Both the position numbers and the translations under genes were made by a program. A DNA stretch of 64,000 nt from Shewanella intestini (GTDB taxonomy: Bacteria > Pseudomonadota > Gammaproteobacteria > Enterobacterales > Shewanellaceae), in the NCBI RefSeq assembly GCF_018221465.1, contig NZ_JAAIKR010000003.1, forward strand, positions 124,001 through 188,000, written 5' to 3'. The notes under the pieces are model-generated. The model was not told the DNA's origin. It ran no database searches and saw nothing but the letters and a program-made list of their open reading frames with translations. How positions within the stretch are numbered: the stretch's first letter is position 1; every line of letters begins with the position of its first letter. Shown in pieces: positions 54,467-64,000 of the stretch.

Positions 54467-54862
54467 TTAGCTTTGAATCGGAGTACATAATTCGATTAAT
54501 ATCCCAGAAGGGCAACGAACATAGGACACTATTTGCCCCCATGGTTTTGTTTCAGGCGACTTTAGCTCAACAGCACCATATTGTATTGCACACTGATGAG
54601 CATGACTCACATTATCAGTGACAAGTGCTATTTCAATACCTAATGGTTTATCTGAATCAGTAGAACTTATATATCCGCCAGAGAGGTTTGCTCGTCCTAG
54701 CTCATGAGATGCAAAGGCCAGAACTGTTTCACCCGTATCCAATTCCCCATAGTCATTTTCGTCAGTGATAAAGCGTCGTTTCATTTCAAATGCTTTTTCA
54801 AAGAATGACAAGGCTAAATCTACATCACGAACATAATTTATTGTGTATCCAAATTTTACCAT
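54467..54862 (-). CDS. VOC (glyoxalase/bleomycin-resistance fold) protein
   Basis: 131 aa. 'YTINYVRDVDLALSFFEKAFEMKRRF' and 'GYISSTDSDKPLGIEIALVTDNVSHAHQCAIQYGAVELKSPETKPWGQIVSYVRCPSGILIELCTP' show the paired beta-alpha-beta-beta-beta units of the vicinal oxygen chelate fold; E in the final 'IELC' is a usual metal ligand. Function (lyase, dioxygenase or resistance) cannot be assigned. It is in the variable islet, 13 bp from the DUF1801 remnant. Confidence 0.82.
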   Translation of the reverse strand: MVKFGYTINYVRDVDLALSFFEKAFEMKRRFITDENDYGELDTGETVLAFASHELGRANLSGGYISSTDSDKPLGIEIALVTDNVSHAHQCAIQYGAVELKSPETKPWGQIVSYVRCPSGILIELCTPIQS

Positions 54863-54875
54863 TCGATAGTTTCCT

Positions 54876-55241
54876 TTAACTGTTTACTGCTTGGCTTACA
54901 AAGTACTCGACTTTTTTGAGGGCGATATCCTCATCTGTATATATCTTTAGGTGCCGCCTCTTCTTACCTTTACCCTCAAGGATAGAATCCTTATCAAAAA
55001 AACTAGCCCCATTACTGAATTCAACTGAAATATGTTCTTTGTATATGTAAATGCCGCCAATCAATCCATTTGACGCATTAAATACCAATCCACCATATTT
55101 AATGTCTTCAACTAATTCTTTATTGGCTTTTAAGAAGATATCTCTTATCGAAACAATTTTGTCAAATTGATCAGAAGATATGAATTGTATATCTGATAGG
55201 AAGTCGTTTACTTTATCGCTACAAGAGGGTTGGCGAATGCG
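54876..55241 (-). pseudogene. DUF1801-type gene without a recognisable start
   Basis: The frame is open from a stop at 55242-55244 to 54876. Protein-like sequence begins about 'SDKVNDFLSDIQFISSDQFDKIVSIRDIFLKANKELVEDIKYGGLVF' and runs to '..VSQAVNS', which fits a complete DUF1801-like domain of about 115 residues. There is no ATG or GTG at its beginning, and only a TTG (55088) in mid-domain. The few upstream codons (RIRQPSC) look foreign, as if the 5' end was replaced. So it is probably inactive, or read from a non-standard start. Confidence 0.6.
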
Positions 55242-55244
55242 CTA

Positions 55245-55739
55245 GAAGATAGTTTATTATAGTTCTTTTTAGAATACCTTAAGATTTTGTTTTATAGGAG
55301 GATACTCTCAAAAATAGGAACGCAAAAAATTAGATCAGAGTAAACATTACTTTCTATTAAAACAAACCAGCCGACTCAACAATCTCCATTGAAGTGTCCG
55401 ATGACGTTAAGTTAATTTACGTGATGGAGGCAGGACGCCGACATAGCCTCAGATTGAGCCATGGATGGCGAATCTGAGGCGGTAGTGAATTGGCTTAGTA
55501 GTCAGAGGAAAAACACTTCGTTGGAGCGCTGAGGGTTCGTTAAGGGGGACAAGCGCTTTCCCCCTTGACTCTGGTGTGGGCGAAGCGCCACGACGTTAAT
55601 CTTTTAAACCTCAATCAATCCAAACGCAGTTTGCTGTTCTTACATCAATAAACCAAATCACCATCAATAATAAAACGAACCTCCAATGAAGCTCGCTTTT
55701 GATGTTAAATAACCAATAATTTAGGTTTTAAACAAAAAC
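55245..55739. other. Non-coding junk/repeat stretch with repeat copy B
   Basis: About 495 bp without a gene. It contains repeat copy B (55391-55434), an inverted repeat CCTCAGATT-GAGCCATGGATGGCG-AATCTGAGG (55447-55479), and a GC-richer stretch with AGGGGGACAAGCGCTTTCCCCCTT (55543-55566). It looks like degenerate mobile or cassette DNA. No ORF, tRNA or terminator of note. Confidence 0.6.
55391..55434 (+). repeat. ~50-bp dispersed repeat, copy B (direct)
   Basis: ATTGAAGTGTCCGATGACGT..TAAGTTAATTTACGTGATGG..GGCAGG, homologous to the reverse complement of 54296-54347. Confidence 0.7.
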
Positions 55740-56396
55740 CTAAAACACCATTTCTGGTACATGCTCTGGCACTATCAACTTACCTGCTGTTTTAGATTGA
55801 ATCTCTTCAACGCTCACGCCCGGTGCGCGCTCTAACAGGTGGAATGCACCGTCTTTGATTTCTAAAAAAGCTAAGTCAGTCATTACGCGTTTAATGCAGC
55901 CGTAGCCTGTTAATGGCAGCTCGCATAACGGCAGTAGTTTAGAGTTACCTTTTTTATCAGCATGCATCATGGTGACGATAATATTGTCAGCGCCAGCGAC
56001 TAAATCCATAGCGCCGCCCATGCCTTTAATCAATTTGCCGGGGATCATCCATGAGGCGATTGAGCCGTTAACATCTACTTCAAAAGCGCCCAGTACGGTT
56101 AAATCTACATGGCCGCCACGGATCATGGCAAAGCTTTCTGCTGATGAGAAAAATGATGCACCATCAACTGCGGTGACCGTTTGCTTACCTGCATTAATTA
56201 AATCAGCATCGATGGTGTCTTCAGTTGGAAACTCGCCCATACCCAGTAAGCCGTTTTCAGATTGCAGCATCACGCTCATGCCTTCAGGAATGTAGTTAGC
56301 CACTAAGGTTGGAATACCGATACCTAAGTTTACGTAAAAGCCGTCTTGCATTTCTTGTGCGACACGTTGAGCAAGTTGTTCTCTTGATAATGCCAT
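55740..56396 (-). CDS. scoB: 3-oxoacid (acetoacetate) CoA-transferase subunit B
   Basis: 218 aa from ATG 56396, 8 bp after AAGGAG; ATG 56402 is too close to that RBS. The catalytic Glu lies in 'LQSENGLLGMGEFP', and 'YVNLGIGIPTLVANYIPEG' and 'GGAMDLVAGADNIIV.MMHADKKGNSKLLP.C.LPLTG' are family motifs. With subunit A it moves CoA from succinyl-CoA to acetoacetate. It ends the liu/sco gene run. Confidence 0.94.
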   Translation of the reverse strand: MALSREQLAQRVAQEMQDGFYVNLGIGIPTLVANYIPEGMSVMLQSENGLLGMGEFPTEDTIDADLINAGKQTVTAVDGASFFSSAESFAMIRGGHVDLTVLGAFEVDVNGSIASWMIPGKLIKGMGGAMDLVAGADNIIVTMMHADKKGNSKLLPLCELPLTGYGCIKRVMTDLAFLEIKDGAFHLLERAPGVSVEEIQSKTAGKLIVPEHVPEMVF

Positions 56397-56407
56397 GTGC
56401 ATGCTCC

Positions 56408-57127
56408 TTATTTTGCAGCCGCTGGGGTTGGTTTGACAGTACGTTGTTCGATGCGTTTTTCAAAGCTGGCTTGTATGACGCGGTCAACATAAATACCTGG
56501 GGTATGAATGTGGTTTGGATCTAACTCGCCCGGCTGGACAATCTCTTCGGCTTCAACCACGGTAATTTTACCCGCGGTTGCTATCATAGGGTTAAAGTTA
56601 GCCGCTGTTTTACGGAAGATTAAGTTACCCATGGTGTCAGCTTTCCAAGCGCGAACGAGGGCAAAGTCTGAGGTAAGCGAGTCTTCAAGCACGTAATGGC
56701 GGCCTTTGATTTCACGGGTTTCTTTACCGTCAGCAATCGGAGTGCCATAACCTGTGGCGGTGAAAAAGGCAGGGATACCTGCGCCGCCTGCCCGAATTTT
56801 TTCAGCCAATGTGCCTTGAGGTGTCAAGATAACGTTTAACTCACCTGATAACATTTGCTGCTCAAAGGTGGCGTTTTCGCCCACGTAAGAGGCAATCATG
56901 GTGGCAATTTGACGTTCTTTAAGCAGTAGACCTAAGCCGAAATCATCAACACCGGCGTTGTTTGAGATGGCGGTTAATCCTGTTACACCCATTTTTACCA
57001 TGTGGTTAATTAACCCTTCTGGAATACCACAAAGACCAAAGCCACCGACCATAATGGTCATGTCATTGGTGAGTCCGTTTAAGGCTTCTTCGTAGCTATG
57101 AACGACTTTATTGAGTCCTGCCATCAT
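56408..57127 (-). CDS. scoA: 3-oxoacid (acetoacetate) CoA-transferase subunit A
   Basis: 239 aa. The double ATG start (57127 or 57124) follows AAGGAC. Motifs '[18 protein letters not shown]', '[21 protein letters not shown]', '[16 protein letters not shown]' and '[27 protein letters not shown]' are diagnostic. It activates acetoacetate made by the HMG-CoA lyase encoded next to it. The gene is 11 bp from scoB and 143 bp from liuE. Confidence 0.94.
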   Translation of the reverse strand: MMAGLNKVVHSYEEALNGLTNDMTIMVGGFGLCGIPEGLINHMVKMGVTGLTAISNNAGVDDFGLGLLLKERQIATMIASYVGENATFEQQMLSGELNVILTPQGTLAEKIRAGGAGIPAFFTATGYGTPIADGKETREIKGRHYVLEDSLTSDFALVRAWKADTMGNLIFRKTAANFNPMIATAGKITVVEAEEIVQPGELDPNHIHTPGIYVDRVIQASFEKRIEQRTVKPTPAAAK

Positions 57128-57270
57128 CTTGTCCTTTTCTATTATTGCTAGGCAATGTGTCTGTTTATGTCTTTTAACCGTTAGATTGACTAAACGTGTG
57201 TTGTTTATGGTGTTACTTTTTGGCGCGTTAATGGCCTATCAATGCCAATGGGATTATTGACGCTAATGGC

Positions 57271-58209
57271 TTAATCAAGGGGCATGGCTTGTGCCACTTT
57301 TGAGCCGTTTTGACGACCTAATACTTGGCTAATTTGATGACCAGCTTTAGCAAGTTTATGTAAGTCGATACCAGTTTCAATACCCATACCATGTAGCATG
57401 TATACAACATCTTCTGTGGCTAAATTGCCTGATGCACCTTTAGCGTATGGGCAACCGCCAAGGCCGGCCACAGATGAGTCAATCACACTGATGCCCGTGT
57501 CTAAACAAGCTTGTATATTGGCAAGCGCTTGGCCGTAGGTATCATGAAAGTGTAGCGCCAGCTTTTTTACAGGGACTAATTTAGCCACCGCTTCAACCAT
57601 GTTACGGGCTTTAATGGGGGTGCCAACACCAATGGTGTCGCCAAGTGAAATCTCGTAACAACCCATTTTGTAAAGTATTTCAGACACGCGAGCGACTTCA
57701 TCAATCGCAATGTCACCTTCGTAAGGGCAGCCAAGGACACATGATACATAACCACGTACTGGAATGTTACGGGCTTTAGCCATTGCCATGACAGGCTCGA
57801 AGCGGGCAATGGATTCTTCAATTGAGCAGTTAATATTGCGCTGACTGAAGGTTTCAGATGCCGCGCCAAAAATAGCAACTTCATCTGCTCCAGCGTCAAG
57901 CGCAAGTTCCAGCCCTTTTAGATTTGGGGTTAAAGCGGAGTAAACAACGCCTGCTTTTCGAATGCTGCTTTGATCTTGAAGGTCATTAGGCTTCAATGCG
58001 GTAAACACATCTTTTGAGTCTGCCATTTGTGGCACCCACTTAGGTGACACAAAACTGCCAGCTTCAATGCGCTTAATGCCTGCATCGGCAAGTTGCTCAA
58101 TCAAGGTAAGCTTATCTTCAGTTGTGACAGGCTTTTCGTTTTGCAGGCCGTCACGAGCGCCCACTTCAAAGATACTGACATGGGTAGGAAGCGAATTAGC
58201 AAGGCGCAT
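57271..58209 (-). CDS. liuE: Hydroxymethylglutaryl-CoA lyase
   Basis: 312 aa. TIM-barrel DRE-type: '[15 protein letters not shown]', '[17 protein letters not shown]', '[21 protein letters not shown]' (metal-binding HxH) and the catalytic Cys loop '[14 protein letters not shown]'. It splits HMG-CoA to acetyl-CoA and acetoacetate, the last step of leucine breakdown. The start is 2 bp beyond the liuD stop, so the genes are coupled. Confidence 0.95.
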   Translation of the reverse strand: MRLANSLPTHVSIFEVGARDGLQNEKPVTTEDKLTLIEQLADAGIKRIEAGSFVSPKWVPQMADSKDVFTALKPNDLQDQSSIRKAGVVYSALTPNLKGLELALDAGADEVAIFGAASETFSQRNINCSIEESIARFEPVMAMAKARNIPVRGYVSCVLGCPYEGDIAIDEVARVSEILYKMGCYEISLGDTIGVGTPIKARNMVEAVAKLVPVKKLALHFHDTYGQALANIQACLDTGISVIDSSVAGLGGCPYAKGASGNLATEDVVYMLHGMGIETGIDLHKLAKAGHQISQVLGRQNGSKVAQAMPLD

Positions 58210-58211
58210 AT

Positions 58212-60275
58212 TTATCCTTCCTTTGCTTCTTCATTGAGTGCTTCTTCATTGAGTGCTTCAACATTCAAAAGCTGGGCACCATCAGTGACTAACTCGCCGC
58301 TTTGGAAATAAAACTCCCTGACGACGCCATCAAACGGCGCTTCAATGGTGTATTCCATTTTCATGGCTTCCATGACTAACAAGCCTTGGCCTTCAGTGAC
58401 AGTATCGCCAACGTCAACAAGGTGGGTAACGACAGTGCCATTCATTGGTGCGTTTAATTTGTCGGCGCTATCTGCACTGTCATCTGCCTCTTGTGCTAAC
58501 AGTGCTTTAAAGTGATAACTGCCACTAGGTAAAAATAGGCTGAAGTCATCACCGTCATGGCTCACTGGCACTTTACTTCTATGACCGTTAATTTCAGCCA
58601 GTAATACGTCATCTTTAATTGAGCCAGCAAGTTTGAGTGCTTGACCGTTAAGACCTAGGTGCAATGCATTGCCTAAGTCAGTCATCACTAAGTTTTCCAA
58701 TGTAGAACCATCACCGCTTTGTGCCGCGCTGCTGGTTGTATTGTCGGTTAATAGCGCCACATGATGAACGCTGGCACTATTAAGCCTGAAACCGCTGACT
58801 TGTCCCCAAGGTGAGTATGGATCACGGTGATGGGCGGCACTAGCTTTGGCAGTTTGCTGACGCAGCAGCACTTGGTAAAGCCCTGCTAGTGCCAGTGCAG
58901 CATCTGCTTCATCGGCGATATCATTAAGTAAACTGTCACCGTAGCGCTCGATAAAGTCGGTACAAAAATCAGCTTTTGCAAAGGCGGGATGTTGGGCGAT
59001 ATTAGCTAAAAATTCGATATTATGTTTAAGACCACTGATTTGGTATGAGCTTAATGCGTGGGTTAAACGCTGCAGCGCACGTGGGCGAGATTCATCCCAG
59101 ACAATCAATTTTGAAATCATTGGATCGTAAAAGTTACTGATGACATCGTTTTCACGAATACCTGAATCAATGCGTACATAGCGGTTTTGATCTGGCTCGC
59201 GCAAGAAGGTTAATTTCCCTGCAGCTGGCAAAAAGTCATTACGCGGATCTTCAGCGTATATGCGAACTTCAAATGAGTGACCATGAGTACGCACTTCATC
59301 CTGTTTTAGTGGTAACTCGCTGCCACTGGCAACCATTAGCTGCCATTTAACTAAATCTTGGCCTGTGACCATTTCAGTTACTGGATGCTCCACTTGTAGG
59401 CGCGTATTCATTTCCATGAAATAAAAGCTGTCGTCGGTATCTAATAAGAACTCAACTGTCCCTGCACCGACATAATCAATGGCTTTAGCTGCGGCAACGG
59501 CGGCTTCACCCATTTGTTGACGAAGTGCATCACAAAGCCCTGGCGCTGGCGCTTCTTCGACCACTTTTTGATGCCGACGTTGAATTGAGCAGTCACGGTC
59601 TGATAAGTAAATGGTGTTGCCAAAGGTGTCGGCAAATACTTGCACTTCAACGTGGCGAGGTTGGCGAAGGTAGCGCTCCATCAATAGTTTGTCATTGCCA
59701 AACGATGAAGCGGCTTCACGGCGAGCTGAGTTAATGGCTTCAAGCACTTCTGCTTGGTTTTCAACAATGCGCATGCCTTTACCGCCGCCGCCAAAGGCCG
59801 CTTTAATTAGCATTGGGTAGCCGACTTTTCTTGCTTCATCAAGTAATGTTTCATCGCTTTGGTCATCACCATGATAACCGGGCACTAACGGCACATTTGC
59901 TGCACCCATAATAATTTTAGCCGCGCTTTTGCTGCCCATTGAGTCAATGGCATCACTACCTGGCCCCACAAAGGTAATGCCGTTTTGTTCACAGTTACGG
60001 GCAAAGTCAGCGTTTTCAGATAAAAAACCATAACCTGGATGAATAGCCTGCGCACCGGCCTTTTTAGCGATATCGATAATCAAATCGCCTTTAAGGTATG
60101 ACTCAGCAGGTGCGCTGCCGCCGATATGAAACGACTCATCTGCCATGGCAACATGGCGGGCATGAGTATCGGCGTCAGAGTATAAAGCGACTGTACGTAT
60201 GCCCATATCTCTGGCGGTGTTAATAATGCGACACGCAATTTCACCGCGATTAGCAATTAATAATTTGGTAAACAT
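58212..60275 (-). CDS. liuD: Methylcrotonyl-CoA carboxylase biotin-containing alpha subunit
   Basis: 687 aa. Biotin carboxylase domain (1-450): '[21 protein letters not shown]', ATP-grasp '[13 protein letters not shown]', '[13 protein letters not shown]', '[16 protein letters not shown]'. A linker is followed by the C-terminal biotinyl domain with '[11 protein letters not shown]' (biotin on the K). It carboxylates biotin for 3-methylcrotonyl-CoA. The extreme C-terminus has a duplicated [12 protein letters not shown], encoded by an 18-bp direct repeat (about 58222-58257), so the tail length may vary. It overlaps liuC by 1 bp. Confidence 0.95.
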   Translation of the reverse strand: MFTKLLIANRGEIACRIINTARDMGIRTVALYSDADTHARHVAMADESFHIGGSAPAESYLKGDLIIDIAKKAGAQAIHPGYGFLSENADFARNCEQNGITFVGPGSDAIDSMGSKSAAKIIMGAANVPLVPGYHGDDQSDETLLDEARKVGYPMLIKAAFGGGGKGMRIVENQAEVLEAINSARREAASSFGNDKLLMERYLRQPRHVEVQVFADTFGNTIYLSDRDCSIQRRHQKVVEEAPAPGLCDALRQQMGEAAVAAAKAIDYVGAGTVEFLLDTDDSFYFMEMNTRLQVEHPVTEMVTGQDLVKWQLMVASGSELPLKQDEVRTHGHSFEVRIYAEDPRNDFLPAAGKLTFLREPDQNRYVRIDSGIRENDVISNFYDPMISKLIVWDESRPRALQRLTHALSSYQISGLKHNIEFLANIAQHPAFAKADFCTDFIERYGDSLLNDIADEADAALALAGLYQVLLRQQTAKASAAHHRDPYSPWGQVSGFRLNSASVHHVALLTDNTTSSAAQSGDGSTLENLVMTDLGNALHLGLNGQALKLAGSIKDDVLLAEINGHRSKVPVSHDGDDFSLFLPSGSYHFKALLAQEADDSADSADKLNAPMNGTVVTHLVDVGDTVTEGQGLLVMEAMKMEYTIEAPFDGVVREFYFQSGELVTDGAQLLNVEALNEEALNEEAKEG

Positions 60276-61147
60276 TACTGAACTCCTTGTGCAGCAGTCT
60301 TGGTGCTTGCTTGAGGGCTTTTATTGTTATTATTTTCACTGGCAGTGGTCCAAGCAGCAGGGCGTTTTTCAAAAAATGCGTTAAGGCCTTCTTGACCTTC
60401 ATCTGATACACGAATACGGGCAATTTGCTCACTGGTATAATCGAGGATGGCATCGTCAATCACGCCATTTTCAAGACTTGATACTAAAGTTTTAGCCCAT
60501 GCCATGCCTTGAGGGCTGTTGGCCTTGAAAGCATCAATAAAGGGTTTAGCTGCAGCGTCTAAATCGTCATTAATCTCATGGATCACTTGATGAGTTAACG
60601 CAACTTCTGCGCTAAAGCGCTCAGCCGTTAGCATGTAGCGTCTTGCTTGGCGGTTACCCATAGCGCGCACCACATAAGGGCTTATGACCGCTGGAATGAG
60701 ACCGAGTTTGACTTCGCTTAAACAAAAACTTGCGCAGCTATTGGCGATGGCGATATCACAGCAGCATATAAGGCCAAGTGCACCGCCAAAAGCGGCACCA
60801 TTGATGAGCGCAATTGTCGGTTTGGGAAATTTGTCTAAAACATGCATTAATTTAGCTAGTTCATGGGCGTCATCGAGATTTTGCTCGAAGTCCATTTGAG
60901 CTTGTTTGCGCATCCAATTAAGGTCTGCGCCTGCACTGAAGTTTTTCCCGTTGGCTCGTAGAATTAATTGATGGCAAGTTTCGTTATTGGCAAAAAACTC
61001 AATGGCGGTGATCATTTCATTAATCATCACTTCATCAAAGGCGTTATGCTTTTCAACACGATTAAGTATTAACTCACCAATACCTTGGTTAAGCTGACAT
61101 TCGATGTGTTGAAAAGAAAGCGGTAGTGTCACTGTATCAGTCATCAT
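60275..61147 (-). CDS. liuC: Methylglutaconyl-CoA hydratase
   Basis: 290 aa. Crotonase fold: 'LNRVEKHNAFDEVMINEM', 'LRANGKNFSAGADLNWMRK' (oxyanion), 'ALINGAAFGGALGLICCCDIAIA', 'FCLSEVKLGLIPAVISPYVV'. It hydrates 3-methylglutaconyl-CoA to HMG-CoA. A polar tail of about 25 residues (Asn run, Ser/Thr/Lys-rich) after 'FFEKRPAAW' is longer than usual for crotonases. Double ATG start at 61147/61144, after AGGAG. Confidence 0.93.
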   Translation of the reverse strand: MMTDTVTLPLSFQHIECQLNQGIGELILNRVEKHNAFDEVMINEMITAIEFFANNETCHQLILRANGKNFSAGADLNWMRKQAQMDFEQNLDDAHELAKLMHVLDKFPKPTIALINGAAFGGALGLICCCDIAIANSCASFCLSEVKLGLIPAVISPYVVRAMGNRQARRYMLTAERFSAEVALTHQVIHEINDDLDAAAKPFIDAFKANSPQGMAWAKTLVSSLENGVIDDAILDYTSEQIARIRVSDEGQEGLNAFFEKRPAAWTTASENNNNKSPQASTKTAAQGVQ

Positions 61148-61170
61148 GTACTCCTATTGTTAAGCCGCAA

Positions 61171-62778
61171 TTACATGCGAAATACACCAAATTTGGTATC
61201 TTCAATAGGCGCATTTAACGCCGCCGATAAAGCAAGACCTACCACATCGCGTGTTTGCGCTGGGTCGATAATGCCGTCATCCCATAAACGGGCGCTGGCA
61301 TGATATGGATGTCCTTCTTTGTCGTATTGCTCAACAATCGGTTTTCTAAACGCTTGTTCGTCTTCATCAGACCATTGTTGGCCCTTACGAGCTAAACCGT
61401 CACGACGAACGGTCGCTAAAACGCCTGCTGCTTGCTCGCCGCCCATGACAGAAATTCGTGCATTTGGCCACATCCACATCATTGTTGGCTCGAATGCACG
61501 GCCACACATGCCGTAGTTACCTGCACCATAACTGCCGCCAATAATCACGGTAAATTTTGGCACATTGGCACAAGACACTGCGGTAACCATTTTAGCGCCG
61601 TGCTTAGCAATACCTTCATGTTCATATTTTTTACCGACCATGAAGCCTGTGATGTTTTGCAGGAACAATAATGGGATTTTGCGCTGGCAACACAATTCAA
61701 TAAAGTGCGCGCCTTTTTGTGCTGACTCTGAAAATAAAATGCCATTATTGGCGACAATACCGACAGGGTAGCCGTGAATACGGGCAAAACCACACACTAA
61801 GGTACTGCCGTAATTGGCTTTGAACTCATCAAAGTCAGAGTCATCAACCACACGAGCAATCACTTCTTTTACATCAAATGGCTTTTTAAGGTCGGTGCCG
61901 ACAATGCCGTAAAGCTCGTTGATATCAAATTTAGGTGGCTTAACAGGACTTAGCTGCGCAGCAATGTCTTTTTGATGATTAAGGCGGGCAATGGATTTAC
62001 GAGCAAGCTCTAATGCGTGAACGTCATTTTGCGCTAAATGATCTGCCACACCAGAAATTTTGGTGTGCACTTCAGCGCCGCCAAGTTCTTCTGCTGTGAC
62101 TTCTTCACCGGTCGCAGCTTTAACAAGCGGCGGCCCTGCTAAGAAGATGGTGCCTTGTTCTTTAACGATAATTGATTCATCAGCCATCGCGGGTACGTAT
62201 GCGCCGCCAGCAGTACATAGCCCCATAACCACTGCCACTTGTGGAATACCTTTGGCTGACATTTGTGCTTGGTTGTAGAAAATACGGCCAAAATGATCGC
62301 GGTCAGGAAATACTTCATCTTGACGCGGTAAGTTTGCCCCACCTGAATCGACCAAATAGATACACGGTAAATGACAGCGGTTGGCAATGTCTTGGGCGCG
62401 CAAATGCTTTTTCACTGTGATGGGGTAGTAGGTTCCACCTTTGACTGTTGCATCATTAGCAATAATCATACATTCAACGCCGCTAACTCGGCCAATACCG
62501 GCAATGACTCCTGCCGCGGGGACGGCTTCATCATACACCTCGTATGCGGCAAACTGAGAAATTTCCAGAAAAGGTGAACCTGGGTCGAGTAGCTTCTCAA
62601 CCCGTTGGCGCGGGAGTAATTTACCGCGTGAAAGGTGGCGCTCACAAGCAATAGCGCCTCCACCTTGTTCAATGGTTGCTAGTTTTAATTTAAGGTCATC
62701 GACTAAGGCGGCCATGTCATTTGACTTGGCTTTGAAGTCGTCACTGCGGGTGTTAATACGGCTGCTCAATTGCGTCAC
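61171..62778 (-). CDS. liuB: Methylcrotonyl-CoA carboxylase beta subunit
   Basis: 535 aa, carboxyltransferase of the MCC complex. Two crotonase-like halves with '[33 protein letters not shown]', '[28 protein letters not shown]', '[25 protein letters not shown]' and '[41 protein letters not shown]', typical of MCC rather than propionyl-CoA carboxylase. It moves the carboxyl group from biotin to 3-methylcrotonyl-CoA. Confidence 0.96.
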   Translation of the reverse strand: MTQLSSRINTRSDDFKAKSNDMAALVDDLKLKLATIEQGGGAIACERHLSRGKLLPRQRVEKLLDPGSPFLEISQFAAYEVYDEAVPAAGVIAGIGRVSGVECMIIANDATVKGGTYYPITVKKHLRAQDIANRCHLPCIYLVDSGGANLPRQDEVFPDRDHFGRIFYNQAQMSAKGIPQVAVVMGLCTAGGAYVPAMADESIIVKEQGTIFLAGPPLVKAATGEEVTAEELGGAEVHTKISGVADHLAQNDVHALELARKSIARLNHQKDIAAQLSPVKPPKFDINELYGIVGTDLKKPFDVKEVIARVVDDSDFDEFKANYGSTLVCGFARIHGYPVGIVANNGILFSESAQKGAHFIELCCQRKIPLLFLQNITGFMVGKKYEHEGIAKHGAKMVTAVSCANVPKFTVIIGGSYGAGNYGMCGRAFEPTMMWMWPNARISVMGGEQAAGVLATVRRDGLARKGQQWSDEDEQAFRKPIVEQYDKEGHPYHASARLWDDGIIDPAQTRDVVGLALSAALNAPIEDTKFGVFRM

Positions 62779-62941
62779 AATTCATATCCTTTATGAGTAA
62801 AGTGGCATGCGTATTATCAAAGTATAAGTAGCTTGGTAATAGCTTACGCAATGACACTAATTTGTGGCTGTTTGTATTGTTATTCACAGCAGTAAGCATT
62901 TAACTTGGCTGCTGTGTGGCGCTTAATTGGTTATTAATGCG

Positions 62942-64000
62942 CTATTTAGATTCGTTAAATAGTTCTCGTCCAATTAACATGCGGCGAATTTCAGATGTGC
63001 CTGCACCAATTTCATAAAGCTTGGCATCACGCAGTAAACGGCCGGTGGCGTATTCGTTGATGTAACCATTACCACCGAGTAGTTGAATGGCATCTAGCGC
63101 CATTTTGGTTGCAAGCTCAGCGCTGTACAAAATAGCACCTGCAGCGTCTTTGCGTGTGGTTTCACCGCGGTCACAGGATTGAGCGACGTTATACACATAC
63201 GCTTTAGCTGCATTCATACCTGTGTACATGTCAGCAATTTTGCCTTGGATAAGTTGAAATTCACCGATAGATTGACCAAATTGTTCACGCTCGTGAATGT
63301 AGGGCACAACGATGTCCATACACGCATTCATAATCCCAAGTGGGCCGCCAGACAGTACCACTCGTTCGTAATCTAAGCCGCTCATCAGCACTTTTACGCC
63401 ATTATTTAGGCCGCCTAAGATGTTTTCTTCTGGCACTTCACAATCTTCAAAAACCAGCTCACAGGTATTTGAACCACGCATTCCGAGCTTGTCTAGTTTT
63501 TGAGCGGTGCTGAAACCTTTAAAGGTTTTTTCAACGATAAAAGCGGTAATGCCGTGAGGACCCTTATCAATATCTGTCTTAGCATAAATCACTAAGGTGT
63601 CGGCATCAGGACCGTTAGTGATCCACATTTTGTTGCCGTTTAGAATGTAGCGGTCGCCTTCTTTACGAGCATGAAGCTTCATCGATACCACATCAGAACC
63701 TGCATTAGGTTCGCTCATGGCTAAAGCTCCAATGTGTTCACCGCTGACCAGTTTTGGCAGGTATTTTGCTTTTTGCGCTTCGTTACCGTTACGGTTTATT
63801 TGGTTAACACATAAGTTTGAATGTGCGCCGTAACTGAGCCCGATAGAGGCTGAGGCGCGGGAGATTTCTTCCATTGCTACCACATGAGCAAGGTAGCCCA
63901 TGTTGGCACCACCAAATTGTTCAGGGACGGTTACGCCTAGTAAGCCCATTTCCCCCAGTGCTGGCCACATGTGGTTAGGAAAGGCGTTTTGTTGGTCAAC
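62942..64000 (-). CDS. liuA: Isovaleryl-CoA dehydrogenase, C-terminal part (runs off window)
   Basis: The frame continues through the right edge (upstream codons read [10 protein letters not shown] before the ATG at 63970), so about 30-40 N-terminal residues are outside. Acyl-CoA dehydrogenase motifs: '[20 protein letters not shown]', '[25 protein letters not shown]', '[21 protein letters not shown]' (region of the catalytic Glu in IVD) and '[42 protein letters not shown]'. It oxidises isovaleryl-CoA and gives electrons to ETF. It precedes liuB by 163 bp. Confidence 0.94.
   Translation of the reverse strand, partial: VDQQNAFPNHMWPALGEMGLLGVTVPEQFGGANMGYLAHVVAMEEISRASASIGLSYGAHSNLCVNQINRNGNEAQKAKYLPKLVSGEHIGALAMSEPNAGSDVVSMKLHARKEGDRYILNGNKMWITNGPDADTLVIYAKTDIDKGPHGITAFIVEKTFKGFSTAQKLDKLGMRGSNTCELVFEDCEVPEENILGGLNNGVKVLMSGLDYERVVLSGGPLGIMNACMDIVVPYIHEREQFGQSIGEFQLIQGKIADMYTGMNAAKAYVYNVAQSCDRGETTRKDAAGAILYSAELATKMALDAIQLLGGNGYINEYATGRLLRDAKLYEIGAGTSEIRRMLIGRELFNESK

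Noticed and set aside
55543-55566. Terminator or attC-like site in the 55.5-kb region
   Set aside because: A short G-run/C-run hairpin is present, but there is no T-run, no integrase and no clear attC core pair.
57128-57270. LiuR site between scoA and liuE
   Set aside because: I looked for a palindrome like that before etfB and found nothing convincing; cotranscription from the liuA or liuB side is simpler.

Overview
This window looks like chromosomal DNA of a marine gammaproteobacterium, most probably Shewanella. That is an inference from protein families, gene order (porin-phoB-phoR-pstS-like; queF/syd divergent; liu cluster next to scoAB) and moderately AT-rich composition; no 16S rRNA is present. 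No rRNA, tRNA, CRISPR array or intact insertion sequence was seen.

Layout. 1-6.1 kb: end of a 5'-nucleotidase, a RimJ-like acetyltransferase, queF, syd and small conserved genes. 6.1-7.3 kb: two tandem CsrB-family sRNA genes, each with a UvrY/GacA-type site upstream. 7.6-13.2 kb: rdgC, then a Pho block (porin, phoB, phoR, phosphate-binding protein) with Pho boxes. 13.3-14.1 kb: three tandem minus-strand sRNA candidates with sigmaE-type promoters, separated by a heptamer VNTR. 14.6-29.3 kb: a single-direction locus of two TonB-dependent receptors, an M16 protease lipoprotein, a YddA/SbmA-like ABC exporter-fold protein and a private TonB system (DUF3450, TtpC-like, ExbB, ExbD, TonB, TPR). It resembles Pectobacterium fusABCD and E. 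coli yddA-yddB-pqqL and is probably a system that imports and digests a protein or peptide. 29.3-39.7 kb: mostly minus-strand housekeeping genes (PepSY/DUF4920 pair, rsuA, glutathione peroxidase, patatin, proS, trmO, rcsF, hns) plus two more sRNAs of the same sigmaE family at 31.55-31.95 kb. 40.1-44.5 kb: etfBA, a lysine-riboswitch-controlled NhaC-family transporter, tdk. 45.9-53.7 kb: a hydroxamate-siderophore type TonB receptor with FhuC/FhuD/FhuB-like ABC importer and an MsbA-type ABC protein. 54.3-55.5 kb: a small variable islet with a start-less DUF1801 gene, bounded by inverted copies of a ~50-bp repeat. 55.7-64.0 kb: leucine/isovalerate catabolism (liuA-B-C-D-E) and scoAB.

How parts fit: the liu genes convert isovaleryl-CoA to acetyl-CoA and acetoacetate, scoAB activates acetoacetate, and etfBA (with a LiuR-like palindrome upstream) takes electrons from the acyl-CoA dehydrogenase. 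PhoBR, porin and binding protein form a phosphate-starvation unit. The best candidates for undescribed biology are the five-member sigmaE-promoter sRNA family and the two-receptor Fus-like import locus with its own TonB energiser.
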